DNA of 64,000 nucleotides from assembly GCF_028622115.1 (NCBI RefSeq), contig NZ_CP097263.1, forward strand, positions 7,130,001-7,194,000. Reading direction: 5' to 3'. Each line of letters starts with the position of its first letter. The first letter of the stretch is position 1. The DNA comes from Kutzneria chonburiensis (lineage in GTDB: Bacteria; Actinomycetota; Actinomycetes; Mycobacteriales; Pseudonocardiaceae). Below the pieces are notes generated by a model. The model was not told the DNA's origin, did not search any database, and worked only from the letters and a program-made list of their open reading frames with translations. Both the position numbers and the translations under genes were made by a program. Shown here one piece after another: positions 31,575 through 41,399 of the stretch.

Positions 31575-32711
31575 TCAGTAGCCCTGGTAGGCGCCGCCGT
31601 GCGACATGGCCCGGATGCCCGGCACGTTGGACACCGAGCCGTAGCGGGCGATCGAGTAGCGGACGCCGGCGATGATGTTGTCCACCGGGTTGTAGATGTC
31701 GTCGTGGCCGGGCAGCTTGTTCGACTGGAACGTGCCGTCGATGCACTGCATCAGACCCTTGGACGGGTGGCCGGCCTTGGCGTTGGAGTCCCACAGGTTG
31801 ATCGCGTGCGGGTTGCCGCCGGACTCGTGCTGGATGATCGCCCAGATGTCGTTCTCGCTCATCTTCGAGGTGTCGACACCGTTCTCCTGGAGGATCTTCA
31901 TCGCCTCCTCGATCCACTCCTTGACCTGGCCCTGCGGCGCGGGGCCGCCGCCGCCCTCGGGCGGGCCGCCGCTGGGGCCGAGGCCGCCGCCACCGCCGCC
32001 GCCATCACCGCCACCGCCGTAGCTGCCGCCTCCGCCGCCACCGCCTCCCCCGCCGCTCGAATGCTGGCTCTCGGTGGAGGTGGTGGTCGGATTGGGGTCG
32101 GGGTTGGCCTTCCAGTCGATGGTGCGGCCGGGGCCGGGCACGAAGGTCTGCTCGCCCGGGGCGGGCAGCACGGAGAACTTGGAGCCGATGAAGGTCGCGC
32201 TCTTGAGCTGGTTGAGAGCATTGCTCAGCTCGTTGTTGGCCGCGTCCACCGACTTCTGCACGTCACCCTTGGCCGCGTTGCACAGCCGCTCGATCGCCGC
32301 CTCACGCTCGCCGTCCTTGGGCTGCGGATGGGCCGCGTCCCAGCTGCGGACCTCGCCCAGCAGCCCTTCGCAGCGACTGTCCACCGCGGACTTGGCCTGC
32401 TCAACGGTGTTCGCCGCCGACTCCAGCGCCGCCGCGCCGTTGTTCAGCGCCTCCGACATCGAGCCGCCGGCCTTGGTGAAGTTGCCCATGTAGGCCGTGA
32501 ACGAGTCGGCCGAGCCGCCGGACCAGGCGCCGTCCAGGGCGTTCACCGCCGACGTGACGGCCTTGCCCTGGTTGTCGCATTTGGACGCGCTGTCCCGCCA
32601 GTGCTTGGCCACGTCCCGGATCGCCTGGGGCTGGGCCTTCTCCACCTTGCGGGCGATCTCGGCGACCGCGCCGCCACCGGGCAGGGCCGCGACGTCGTCG
32701 ACCGCACTCAT
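31575..32711 (-). CDS. WXG100-like N-terminus fused to a lytic transglycosylase domain
   Basis: The 378-residue protein has an N-terminal helical region of about 120 residues with a W-x-G turn (GAWSGGSADSF), like ESX/WXG100 substrates. A Gly-rich linker follows near 220-260, then a C-terminal lysozyme-like transglycosylase domain with catalytic Glu in IIQHESGGNPHAINLWD and GLMQCIDGTF. It probably is exported by a type VII system and cuts peptidoglycan. There is no signal peptide. Four-bp overlap with the upstream WXG-like gene suggests the two are made, and perhaps exported, together. It is the last gene of the ESX-associated run. Confidence 0.82.
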   Translation of the reverse strand: MSAVDDVAALPGGGAVAEIARKVEKAQPQAIRDVAKHWRDSASKCDNQGKAVTSAVNALDGAWSGGSADSFTAYMGNFTKAGGSMSEALNNGAAALESAANTVEQAKSAVDSRCEGLLGEVRSWDAAHPQPKDGEREAAIERLCNAAKGDVQKSVDAANNELSNALNQLKSATFIGSKFSVLPAPGEQTFVPGPGRTIDWKANPDPNPTTTSTESQHSSGGGGGGGGGGSYGGGGDGGGGGGGLGPSGGPPEGGGGPAPQGQVKEWIEEAMKILQENGVDTSKMSENDIWAIIQHESGGNPHAINLWDSNAKAGHPSKGLMQCIDGTFQSNKLPGHDDIYNPVDNIIAGVRYSIARYGSVSNVPGIRAMSHGGAYQGY

Positions 32712-33013
32712 GTCGCCGTCAGTCCCCTCGCGTTGGCCTTCTCCTGGTCCTGCAGCGTCGTCTCGATCGAGTCCAGCGAGGACTCCACCTTGCGCAGCAG
32801 GCTTTCCGCCGCCTGGAGCTCACCGTGCAGGGCACTCTGGAAGCCGTCGATCGCGCTCGCGAAGCCCGCCGAGGCGTCCAGCTGGCCGAACACGTCCGCG
32901 CTGGTCGTCCCGCCCTGGAAGCCGTCGCCGACGCCGCCGTACTGGCCGGCCTGGGTGCTCATCGCGCCGCGGCAGGCGTCGATCGCGTCGAAGTTGTACT
33001 TCGTTGCCGTCAC
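32708..33013 (-). CDS. ESX-associated small helical protein (WXG100/EspC-like)
   Basis: The 101-residue helical protein (YNFDAIDACRGAMSTQAGQY to SLDSIETTLQD) has the size and hairpin layout of ESX substrate partners but lacks a clear W-x-G. GTG 33013 is chosen because AAGGGGG lies 5-6 nt upstream. The next gene starts within its stop codon, so it is probably the dimer partner of the WXG100-transglycosylase fusion. The family assignment rests on context and helical pattern. Confidence 0.7.
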   Translation of the reverse strand: MTATKYNFDAIDACRGAMSTQAGQYGGVGDGFQGGTTSADVFGQLDASAGFASAIDGFQSALHGELQAAESLLRKVESSLDSIETTLQDQEKANARGLTAT

Positions 33014-33083
33014 GGTGCCCCCTTCTCGCTTCACTCTGACGGGCGTCGGCCGCCGGCGGTTCCGATTTCAGCCCGACGGGTGA

Positions 33084-33842
33084 TCAGGCCTCGTCCAGCA
33101 GCTCCCGCACGCTCGTCGCCAGCAGCCGGTTGTCCGCCGGGGTGATCGTGCTCCACTCCGTGCGGTCCGCGCTGGGTTTCACCAGATGCAGATAGCGTCC
33201 GTTGGGCGTGTCGTGGAAGGCCACCACCCGGCTCGCCCGCGTCGGCCGCTCCGCGCCCTGCGCCGTCTCCACGCCGAACTGGCCGCGGGTCGTCATGCCC
33301 GCCACCATGCCGACCAGCACTTGGGCCTGGCCCAGCGGCACGTTCTCGTCCGACAACTCCAGGACCAGGCGCTGCGGGTCGCCATTGGCCCGGGCATCCG
33401 CGCTGGTCAGCAGCGCCGTCGGCAGGCTGACCGACTGCCCAGGTCCCGGCCTCGCCTCACCTGCCACCGACACCGCCGCGTCCGCGATCGACTCGGTTTT
33501 GATCAGCCACACCTCATCGCCGTCCACCACACCCATCAGCGCACTGCCGCCGTTCGACGCCGCCAGCAGCGAGATCTTGCGGTCCGGCGCCCAGATGAAG
33601 CCGTACACCGCCTGCCTCGGGTAGGCCAGCAGCGCCAGATCATCCGCCAGATCCGGCGCCGCCCGCCCGCGTTCGGCCAGGCCCCTCTGCTCCAGCGAGC
33701 GCCACGTCTCCTGGACCAGGCGGGCCCGCTCCGTGTGCGTCTCACCCGGGCTCGGCACAGTCAACGCCACGTGGCGGCGGGGGAAGCGTTCGTTCTCCCA
33801 CAGGACGTCGAAGTCCAGGCGGGACAGCACCGTCGGCTGCAT
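33084..33842 (-). CDS. ESX secretion-associated protein EspG family
   Basis: The 252-residue protein begins with VLSRLDFDVLWENERFP, characteristic of EspG, and has the mixed alpha/beta pattern of the family throughout. In mycobacteria EspG is a cytosolic chaperone that binds PE-PPE pairs and delivers them to the type VII secretion channel. The PPE-like gene lies directly upstream, with a gap of only 3 bp, so this EspG probably serves that substrate. Confidence 0.87.
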   Translation of the reverse strand: MQPTVLSRLDFDVLWENERFPRRHVALTVPSPGETHTERARLVQETWRSLEQRGLAERGRAAPDLADDLALLAYPRQAVYGFIWAPDRKISLLAASNGGSALMGVVDGDEVWLIKTESIADAAVSVAGEARPGPGQSVSLPTALLTSADARANGDPQRLVLELSDENVPLGQAQVLVGMVAGMTTRGQFGVETAQGAERPTRASRVVAFHDTPNGRYLHLVKPSADRTEWSTITPADNRLLATSVRELLDEA

Positions 33843-33845
33843 CGG

Positions 33846-35033
33846 CTAGGCGTCCGGGTCTTCGCCGAGCACCGTCGGCGCGACGCGGCGGTGGTCCCCG
33901 AACAGGTCCTCTTCCACCGTGTACTTCCGCTCGTGCTCGCTGTCTTCTTCCTTCTTGCCCCCGCGGCCCGCCGCCCCCGCTTGGCCGCCGGCGCCCGGTG
34001 CCCCCGCCTTCCCCGGCGCAATCCGCTCCGCCGCCCGGGCCTGCGCCGCCTTCTCTTCGTCGATCGCCCCCGCCGTCGCACTAGCCCGGCTCGGCGTGTT
34101 CGCCTTCTCTCCCGGCTGGGCGCTCGTTCCGCCGCCCCGCACCATCGCGTTCGGGTTACCGCTCCTGGCCCCGGCAGCCACCGCCCCAGCACCGCCGGCC
34201 AGCGCCGCTCCCAGCCCCACTTCTTCCGCCAGCAGCCCACTCGCCGCTGCCGCTGCCGGCGGCATCGCCCCCGGCAGCCTTCCCGTGCCCGGTCCGATCC
34301 CCGTCACGCCACCCGGTCCCGGCACCCCGCCGCCCGGCACCCCTCCTGGCGGCGTGAAGCCACCCCCGCCACCACTTCCGCCCGGGTACCCCGCGTAGCC
34401 CCCACCGCTGCCCCCCGGGCCGCCGTAGCTGCCCGCCGTGGTTCCGTAGCCGCCCATCCCCGTCATCGAGGTCCCTTGCACCGGCTGCGCCGTCAGCCCG
34501 ATCGTCGGCGGCGCACTCATCGGGGTCGTGCTGGCAATGGCATCCTGCGAGTTCGACTGATAGGCATTCAGCTGCGCGATGGCCTGCTCCCGATCGGCCT
34601 GCGCCTGCTCCACCTCTTTGGCGTGATCCGTCTGATACCCGAAGAACCCGGCCACGTTGTCGCCGAAGTTCTTGTTGGTGTCAGTGGACGGCGCCGGCGC
34701 ACTCTGCGCCACCGTGTGCGAGTCGCTCTGCGTCGTCAGCGCATTGTTCGCGCCGGTGATGTTGTACTGAGCGTCATCGCCGTAGTTCACGTTGGACGAC
34801 ATGATGTTGCTCGCCCCCTGCCCAGCCACACTGTGCCAGTCCACCCCGAGCTTCGCCAGCTGCGTGGTCAACAGCTGGTTCGTCGAGGTCAGGTCCTGGG
34901 CGACACTGTGCAGCGTGTCGATCGCCGGCTGCAGCGCCCTCGACCCCGCCCCAGACTTGATCTTGTTGACCTGGTCCGCGAGGTCGCCGTTGCTGTACCC
35001 GTCGAACCGGAAGTCACCGAGTTGGTCCGCCAT
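33846..35033 (-). CDS. PPE-family-like ESX substrate with Gly/Pro-rich C-terminus
   Basis: The 395-residue protein has an N-terminal helical domain of about 170 residues, a long Gly/Pro/Ala-rich middle (about 195-290) and an acidic C-terminus ending EEDLFGDHRRVAPTVLGEDPDA. This pattern, next to EspG, matches PPE proteins of Pseudonocardiaceae. It lacks a signal peptide and is probably secreted or surface-exposed through a type VII system encoded elsewhere. GGAGGG precedes ATG 35033. Confidence 0.8.
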   Translation of the reverse strand: MADQLGDFRFDGYSNGDLADQVNKIKSGAGSRALQPAIDTLHSVAQDLTSTNQLLTTQLAKLGVDWHSVAGQGASNIMSSNVNYGDDAQYNITGANNALTTQSDSHTVAQSAPAPSTDTNKNFGDNVAGFFGYQTDHAKEVEQAQADREQAIAQLNAYQSNSQDAIASTTPMSAPPTIGLTAQPVQGTSMTGMGGYGTTAGSYGGPGGSGGGYAGYPGGSGGGGGFTPPGGVPGGGVPGPGGVTGIGPGTGRLPGAMPPAAAAASGLLAEEVGLGAALAGGAGAVAAGARSGNPNAMVRGGGTSAQPGEKANTPSRASATAGAIDEEKAAQARAAERIAPGKAGAPGAGGQAGAAGRGGKKEEDSEHERKYTVEEDLFGDHRRVAPTVLGEDPDA

Positions 35034-35049
35034 TGGTCGCCCTCCGCCT

Positions 35050-35658
35050 CTACTGGTTCGCCAACAACGTGGTCATGGCAAGATCGGCCAGCTGCTTCGA
35101 CAGATCGCACAGCTGAGCCGTGGTGAGGCCCTTTTTCAAATCCTGTAGGGCACCCGCGTGCAACTCTTGCCCGGCCGCTGTGCTCACGAGCGTCTGACAA
35201 CCGCCGGCATTGGGATCCGAAAACTTCTCAGCGAGCAGCAGGGTCTGCGCCGCCGGGTAGGACTGGACCGAGAGCTTCCGCAGATCCTGCCCCTCGTACT
35301 TGCCGCCCAGCCAGTCCTCAACACCGAGCTTGGAGTCAAGTGCGATGTTCATCGAGTATGGGATCGGCTTGAGCACCGTGTAGGAGCAACTCGACGGCGA
35401 TCCGCTATCGGCGGAACCTGGTCCCGGTCCGGTATGAGTGACTTTCAACTGCGTCTTTTGCGCATCCGTGAGCAGTGAACACGGGTCCACGTTGGCGATT
35501 TTCAGGTCCTTCGGGCGCGACAGCTTCGGGTTGGCCGAACTCGAACTGGACGTGGTCGACGTCGGATCCGCGTGCCCGGGATCGGTGGTCGTCGAGCAGG
35601 CGGCCAGCGCGACCGCCGCCAGTGCGATCGTCGCGCCGAATCGGATCCGAAAGGTCAC
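35050..35658 (-). CDS. DUF3558 lipoprotein
   Basis: The 202-residue protein has a lipoprotein signal peptide with lipobox VALAAC and acylated Cys21, then a Ser/Thr/Pro linker and the DUF3558 domain beginning DPCSLLTDAQKTQL. DUF3558 lipoproteins are common in actinomycetes near ESX-associated genes and their role is unknown. Its start overlaps the stop of the upstream gene by 4 bp, so it belongs to the same unit. Confidence 0.88.
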   Translation of the reverse strand: MTFRIRFGATIALAAVALAACSTTTDPGHADPTSTTSSSSSANPKLSRPKDLKIANVDPCSLLTDAQKTQLKVTHTGPGPGSADSGSPSSCSYTVLKPIPYSMNIALDSKLGVEDWLGGKYEGQDLRKLSVQSYPAAQTLLLAEKFSDPNAGGCQTLVSTAAGQELHAGALQDLKKGLTTAQLCDLSKQLADLAMTTLLANQ

Positions 35659-36068
35659 CCTGCCGCTCCAAACGCGTCCGTGATCTGCTCTTCGGTGTAG
35701 CCATACTGCTGAGCGGCCGTTCTGAGATTGTCGGCCAGAGCCTTCAGACCGTCGATGTACTGGAAGATCCGGTTGTAGTACGAGTCGTCATTGGTCACCA
35801 GTACGGCGTTCCACGCCGTAGTTGCCGCCGCGCTGACCTTGTCGTCACCGATCTTGTTGACATTCAGGTGGAACAGCTTCGGCTTGGTGACGTCGGTCAA
35901 CTGCTGCCACTGGTCGTGGATGATCTTGCCGACCTGGAGGACGGTGTCGTGGTTGACCGTGATCTGGCCGCCGCTCACCGCGGCGTACTCGTCAGCCACC
36001 CCGGCCAGTGGGTTCAGGATGGCGCCGATGGCGCCGAGGTCGGCGCCGACCTGTTTTGCCATGTCCAT
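35655..36068 (-). CDS. ESX-associated helical protein (PE/WXG-like)
   Basis: The 137-residue helical protein (LGAIGAILNPLAGVADEYAA and IIHDQWQQLTDV) heads the ESX-associated run and has the length of PE-like or WXG100-type partners in Pseudonocardiaceae. No export motif can be pointed to with certainty. It is coupled to the DUF3558 lipoprotein by an ATGA overlap. It could be the heterodimer partner of the PPE protein. Name and role are inferred from context. Confidence 0.6.
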   Translation of the reverse strand: MDMAKQVGADLGAIGAILNPLAGVADEYAAVSGGQITVNHDTVLQVGKIIHDQWQQLTDVTKPKLFHLNVNKIGDDKVSAAATTAWNAVLVTNDDSYYNRIFQYIDGLKALADNLRTAAQQYGYTEEQITDAFGAAG

Positions 36069-36174
36069 GAAGACCGCCCCCGCACGCTTCGTGACTACTC
36101 GGACCCGGTTCGCAGGCTACCAACGTTGGCGTGTGCCGTGCCTGAGTTCGACGGAGGCGGGGGCGGGACGGTTC

Positions 36175-37431
<1,257 letters not shown>

Positions 37432-37456
37432 GACCGAACAGCCTACAGGTGCGGTT

Positions 37457-37708
37457 TCAGACGAGTTGGTCGTCCACGAAACACCACCGCCAGGACTCCC
37501 GGGGCTCGAGGGAGCGCATCACCGGATGCCCGCTGGAGCGGTAGTGCGCGGAGGCGTGCCGGCCGACGCTGGAGTCGCAGCAGCCGACGTGTCCACAGGT
37601 CAGGCACAGTCGCAGGTGGACCCAGCGCTGGCCGGCGGCGATGCAGTCCTGGCAGCCGGCCGAGCTCTGCGGGACCGCGACCTCGGTAGGCACGTGAACA
37701 CAGGTCAT
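37457..37708 (-). CDS. UBP-type zinc finger protein
   Basis: The 83-residue protein has the ZnF-UBP cysteine/histidine arrangement (C3, H5, C19, C22, C35, C38, H40, C43 and later His residues) and the WRWCFVDD end seen in bacterial stand-alone UBP fingers. In eukaryotes the domain binds ubiquitin C-termini; the bacterial role is unknown. ATG 37708 has AAAGGA upstream. It is only 20 bp from the divergently transcribed antiporter gene, so its promoter must overlap that gene. Confidence 0.87.
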   Translation of the reverse strand: MTCVHVPTEVAVPQSSAGCQDCIAAGQRWVHLRLCLTCGHVGCCDSSVGRHASAHYRSSGHPVMRSLEPRESWRWCFVDDQLV

Positions 37709-37714
37709 CTTGCA

Positions 37715-37720
37715 TATCCT
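37715..37720 (+). promoter_or_regulatory. Leaderless-type -10 element TATCCT before the antiporter GTG
   Basis: TATCCT at 37715-37720 ends 8 nt before the GTG start at 37729 and there is no Shine-Dalgarno sequence, so transcription would begin at or next to the start codon. A clear -35 box was not found at 17-18 bp. The divergent gap to the UBP gene is only 20 bp. Confidence 0.4.
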
Positions 37721-37728
37721 TTCCGCTC

Positions 37729-39285
37729 GTGCAGGGCGTCGAGATTCTCTTGTTGCTGGCCGGCTCGCTCGCGGTGACGGCGCTGGCCCGCCGCCTGGAC
37801 TGGCCGGCCCCGCTGCTGCTGGTCGGGGTCGGTCTGGCCGCGTCGTTCGTGCCGGGCATGCCGGATTTCCGGCTGGAGCCGGAGCTGGTGCTGGTGCTCG
37901 TGCTGCCGCCGCTGCTCTACACCTCCGCCCTGGAGTCCTCGTACGTCAACATCCGCCGCAACATCCGGGCGATCGGGCTGCTGGCGATCGGCCTGGTGCT
38001 GGCGACAACGCTAGGCGTCGGGCTGGTGGCGCACCTGCTGATTCCCACGCTTCCGTTGCCCGCGTCACTGGTACTTGGTGCAATCGTGGCCCCGCCGGAC
38101 GCGGTGGCGGCGGTGGCGATCGGCCGCAAGCTGGGCCTGCCGCGCCGGATCATGACGGTGCTGACGGGCGAGAGCCTGGTCAACGACGCGACGGCGCTGA
38201 CGGCGTACAAGGTGGCGGTCGCGGCGGCCGCGGGCACGGCGATGTCCTGGGGCACCGGCATCGTGACGTTCCTGGAGGCCTCGGTCGGCGGCGCGCTGAT
38301 CGGCTACGTGATCGGCGTGATCGTGCACTGGATCCGCCAGCGCCTGCACGACAACGTGCTGGAGAGCGGCCTTGGCATGCTGGTGCCGTTCGGCGCCTAT
38401 CTGATCGGCGAGTCGCGGGGCACCTCGGGCGTGCTGGCGGTGGTGGTGGCCGGCCTGTACCTGGGCCACAAGGCGCCGCAGGCGGGCTACGCGACGCGGC
38501 TTCAGGAGACGGCGGTCTGGGCCGCGATGGACCTGCTGCTGGAGTCGTGGGTGTTCGGCCTGATCGGCCTGCAGCTGCGGTTCGTGCTGGCCGAAAGCGG
38601 CGCGACCTGGCCGCTGTTCGGGGCGGCGCTGCTGGTGTTGCTGGCGGCCATGGTGATCCGCGTGCTGTGGGTCTACCCGGGCACGTATCTGCCGCGCCTG
38701 CTGTCACGCAAGATCCGCGCCCGCGAGCCGATGCCGCCGCCGCGCTGGGTGTTCATCGTGGCCTGGACGGGCATGCGCGGCGTGGTGTCGCTGGCGGCGG
38801 CCTTCGGCCTGCCGCTGAACCTGCCCGGCCGCGAGGTGATCATCCTCTGCACGTTCGTCGTCACGGTCGGAACCCTGATGGTGCAAGGACTCACGCTGCC
38901 GTGGTTGATCCGGCTGCTCCGCATCAGGAGCACCGACGAGCACACCGACACGCTGGCCGAGGCCCAGGTGAAATACCACGCGGCCAAGGTGTCGGTTGAG
39001 CGTCTTGACACGGTGGCCGACGACGAGACCCCGGAGCACGTGGTGACGAGGTTGAAGCTGCTGGCCGAGCACCGCGGCAACGCCGCGTGGGAGCGCCTCG
39101 GCCGTGACGAGAAGGAGGTCGGCGAGATGCCGGCGGCCCGCTGGCAGCGGCTGCGTCTGACGATGTTGACGGCCGAGCGCGAGGTGTTTCTCGCGGCCCG
39201 GAACGACGGGCAGATCGACGACGAGGTTTTCCGCCGGGTGCAACGGGAACTGGACCTGGAGGAGGCCGCGCTCATCCGCGAGTGA
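37729..39285 (+). CDS. Na+/H+ antiporter, CPA1 family (1)
   Basis: The 518-residue CPA1/NhaP-type exchanger has about twelve helices, the core motif APPDAVAAVAIGRKLGLPRR with the ion-binding Asp in the PPDAV region, SLVNDATALTAYK, and a cytoplasmic C-terminal tail of about 120 charged residues. It exchanges Na+ or K+ for protons. GTG 37729 is the only reasonable start and looks leaderless. A second antiporter at 43122-44651 shares long identical motifs, and the sulfonate operon lies between the two. Confidence 0.92.
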   Translation: MQGVEILLLLAGSLAVTALARRLDWPAPLLLVGVGLAASFVPGMPDFRLEPELVLVLVLPPLLYTSALESSYVNIRRNIRAIGLLAIGLVLATTLGVGLVAHLLIPTLPLPASLVLGAIVAPPDAVAAVAIGRKLGLPRRIMTVLTGESLVNDATALTAYKVAVAAAAGTAMSWGTGIVTFLEASVGGALIGYVIGVIVHWIRQRLHDNVLESGLGMLVPFGAYLIGESRGTSGVLAVVVAGLYLGHKAPQAGYATRLQETAVWAAMDLLLESWVFGLIGLQLRFVLAESGATWPLFGAALLVLLAAMVIRVLWVYPGTYLPRLLSRKIRAREPMPPPRWVFIVAWTGMRGVVSLAAAFGLPLNLPGREVIILCTFVVTVGTLMVQGLTLPWLIRLLRIRSTDEHTDTLAEAQVKYHAAKVSVERLDTVADDETPEHVVTRLKLLAEHRGNAAWERLGRDEKEVGEMPAARWQRLRLTMLTAEREVFLAARNDGQIDDEVFRRVQRELDLEEAALIRE

Positions 39286-39300
39286 GCGCGGCCCCGCGGA

Positions 39301-40437
39301 CTACAGCGCCGGCACCAGGGCCCGTGGCGCGGCCTTGGGCAGCTCGGCGGAGATCAGGCCGCGGCGCACGAGCTCCGGACGCACGCCCTCGCCGAACCAG
39401 TAGGCCTCCTCGAGGTGCGGGTAGCCGGAGAAGATGAACTCCTCGATGCCCAGCGAGTGGTACTCCTCGATCCGGTCGGCGACCTCCTGGTGGCTGCCGA
39501 CCAGCGCGGTGCCGGCGCCGCCGCGGACGAGCCCGATGCCGGCCCACAGGTTGGGGTAGATCTCCAGCTTGTCCAGCCGCCCGCCGTGCAGGGCGACCAT
39601 GCGCTGCTGCCCGACGGACTGGCTGGTCCCCAGCTGGGCCTGGGCCTTGGCCAGCGACGCGGGGTCGATGGCCGCGATCAGCTTGTCGGCTTCGGCCCAG
39701 GCCTCACGGGAGCTGTCCCGGCTGATGGTGTGCAGCCGGATGCCGAAGCGCAACGTGCGTCCCTGGGCCTCGGCCAACGCCCGCACCCGGGCGATCTTCT
39801 CCGCGACCTGGGCCGGCGGCTCGCCCCAGGTCAGGTACACGTCCACGTGCCGCGCGGCGACCGGCAGAGCGGCGTCGGAGGAGCCGCCGAAGTAGATCTG
39901 CGGCAACGGATCCGGCGGCACGGGGACCAGCCCGCCGGCGATGCGAAGGTGCTGACCGGCGAAGTCGACCGGCACACCGGACCACAGCTTGCGCACGATG
40001 CTCAGGAATTCATCGGTACGGGCGTAGCGCTGGTCGTGCTCCAGCCAGTCCCCGAACCGCTGCTGCTCGATGGCATCCCCGCCGGTGACCACGTTGAGCA
40101 GCAGGCGACCGCGCGAGATGCGCTGGTACGTGGCGGCCATCTGCGCGGCCAGCGTCGGCGAGATGGTGCCCGGTCGGAAGGCGACGAGGAACTTCAGCCG
40201 CTCGGTCTGGGCGATCAGCGCGGCCGTGGTCAGCCAGGCGTCCTCGCACCAGGTCCCGGTCGGCGTGAGCACACCGACGAAGCCCAGCTGCTCGGCGGCG
40301 CGGGCGATCTGCGCCAGGTAGTCGATGTCCGGACCGCGCTGGGCCGGCGCACCGGCCTCCTGGGAGCCGTGGAAGCGGTCGACGATGGTGCGCCCGTCGC
40401 CCGAGGTGGGCAGGAACCAGTGCAGGACAACGCTCAT
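39301..40437 (-). CDS. ssuD: FMNH2-dependent alkanesulfonate monooxygenase
   Basis: The 378-residue luciferase-like TIM-barrel enzyme cleaves alkanesulfonates to aldehyde and sulfite using reduced flavin. It shows the SsuD landmarks WFLPTSGDGRTI, LTPTGTWCEDAWLTTAAL and RLLLNVVTGGD and the family length of about 380. It follows ssuA after 2 bp. No flavin reductase (SsuE) is visible in the window, so one must be encoded elsewhere. Confidence 0.93.
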   Translation of the reverse strand: MSVVLHWFLPTSGDGRTIVDRFHGSQEAGAPAQRGPDIDYLAQIARAAEQLGFVGVLTPTGTWCEDAWLTTAALIAQTERLKFLVAFRPGTISPTLAAQMAATYQRISRGRLLLNVVTGGDAIEQQRFGDWLEHDQRYARTDEFLSIVRKLWSGVPVDFAGQHLRIAGGLVPVPPDPLPQIYFGGSSDAALPVAARHVDVYLTWGEPPAQVAEKIARVRALAEAQGRTLRFGIRLHTISRDSSREAWAEADKLIAAIDPASLAKAQAQLGTSQSVGQQRMVALHGGRLDKLEIYPNLWAGIGLVRGGAGTALVGSHQEVADRIEEYHSLGIEEFIFSGYPHLEEAYWFGEGVRPELVRRGLISAELPKAAPRALVPAL

Positions 40438-40439
40438 CG

Positions 40440-41399
40440 TCAGCTCCCGGTGCTCTCGTACTGCTTGTCGACGAAGTTCGCGAACGTCAACCGGCCCGGG
40501 ATCACCTTGGCCGTGGCGAAGGCGTCGGCCAGCTGCTGCTCGGAGGCGATCACCTTGTCATCCAACGGGATCGGCAGCGTCGCCCCGTCGTTGACGGACG
40601 CCTTGGCCACCGCCGGGTCCAGCCCGGTGACCTTGGACCACGCGGCCGCCCACTCGTCCTTGTGCGTGTCGGACCACTTCTGCGCCTTGGCGATGCGGGC
40701 CAGGTAGTCCTTGATCGCGGCGGCCTTGGCCGTGTCGGCCAAGGCCCTGGACGCCGCCACCTGGAACGAGTAGCCGTTGGCGGTGCCGCTGCTGCCGTTG
40801 ACGATCGACCGGGCATGGGCCTGCAACAACGCCTGCGAGGTATAGGGATCCCAGATCGACCAGGCGTCGATGCGGTGCTGGGTGAAGGCGGCGTAGGCGT
40901 CCGACGGCTGCAGATAGTTGATCTTCACGTCGGACACCGCGATGCCGTACTTGTTCAACACCGACAACAGCTGGCCGTGCGCCGAGCTGCCCTGCGCCAC
41001 GCCGATGGTCTTGCCCTTGAGCTGATCAGGCTGCTGGATCGGCGAGTCGCCCGGCACCAGGATCGCGTCGCCCGGGCCCTTGTGCTGCCCGGCCTGCACG
41101 ACGGTGATCTTGGCGTTGGCCGCGGCCGAGAAGATCGGCGGCGTGTTGCCGACGCCGCCGATGTCGATCGCGCCGGCGTTGGCCGCCTCCAGCAGCGGCG
41201 GCCCGGACGTGAAGGTCGACCACTCGATCTTGTACGGGGTGCCGTCCAGCAACCCGGCGGCCTGCAACAACGCCTGCGAGCCGCCCTTCTGGTCACCGAC
41301 CTTGAGCACCACCGGCCCGGACGCGGCGGAGGCGCCGCCGCAGCCGGCCAACGCCAGCGTGGCCACGGCCAGCACGGCTAACAGGTTAGGCAGCTTCAT
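40440..41399 (-). CDS. ssuA: Aliphatic sulfonate ABC transporter substrate-binding lipoprotein
   Basis: The 319-residue periplasmic-type binding protein has a lipoprotein signal peptide with LALAGC (Cys20) and the family motifs VGDQKGGSQALLQAAG, GVGNTPPIFSAAANAKI and AWSIWDPYTSQALLQ. It captures sulfonates for the SsuBC importer. The ATG lies 14 bp inside the end of ssuB, which couples the two. Confidence 0.93.
   Translation of the reverse strand: MKLPNLLAVLAVATLALAGCGGASAASGPVVLKVGDQKGGSQALLQAAGLLDGTPYKIEWSTFTSGPPLLEAANAGAIDIGGVGNTPPIFSAAANAKITVVQAGQHKGPGDAILVPGDSPIQQPDQLKGKTIGVAQGSSAHGQLLSVLNKYGIAVSDVKINYLQPSDAYAAFTQHRIDAWSIWDPYTSQALLQAHARSIVNGSSGTANGYSFQVAASRALADTAKAAAIKDYLARIAKAQKWSDTHKDEWAAAWSKVTGLDPAVAKASVNDGATLPIPLDDKVIASEQQLADAFATAKVIPGRLTFANFVDKQYESTGS

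Noticed and set aside
31975-32065. CRISPR-like or simple tandem repeat
   Set aside because: This is the codon repeat of the Gly-rich linker in the WXG100-transglycosylase gene, with no spacer structure. No CRISPR array was seen anywhere in the window.
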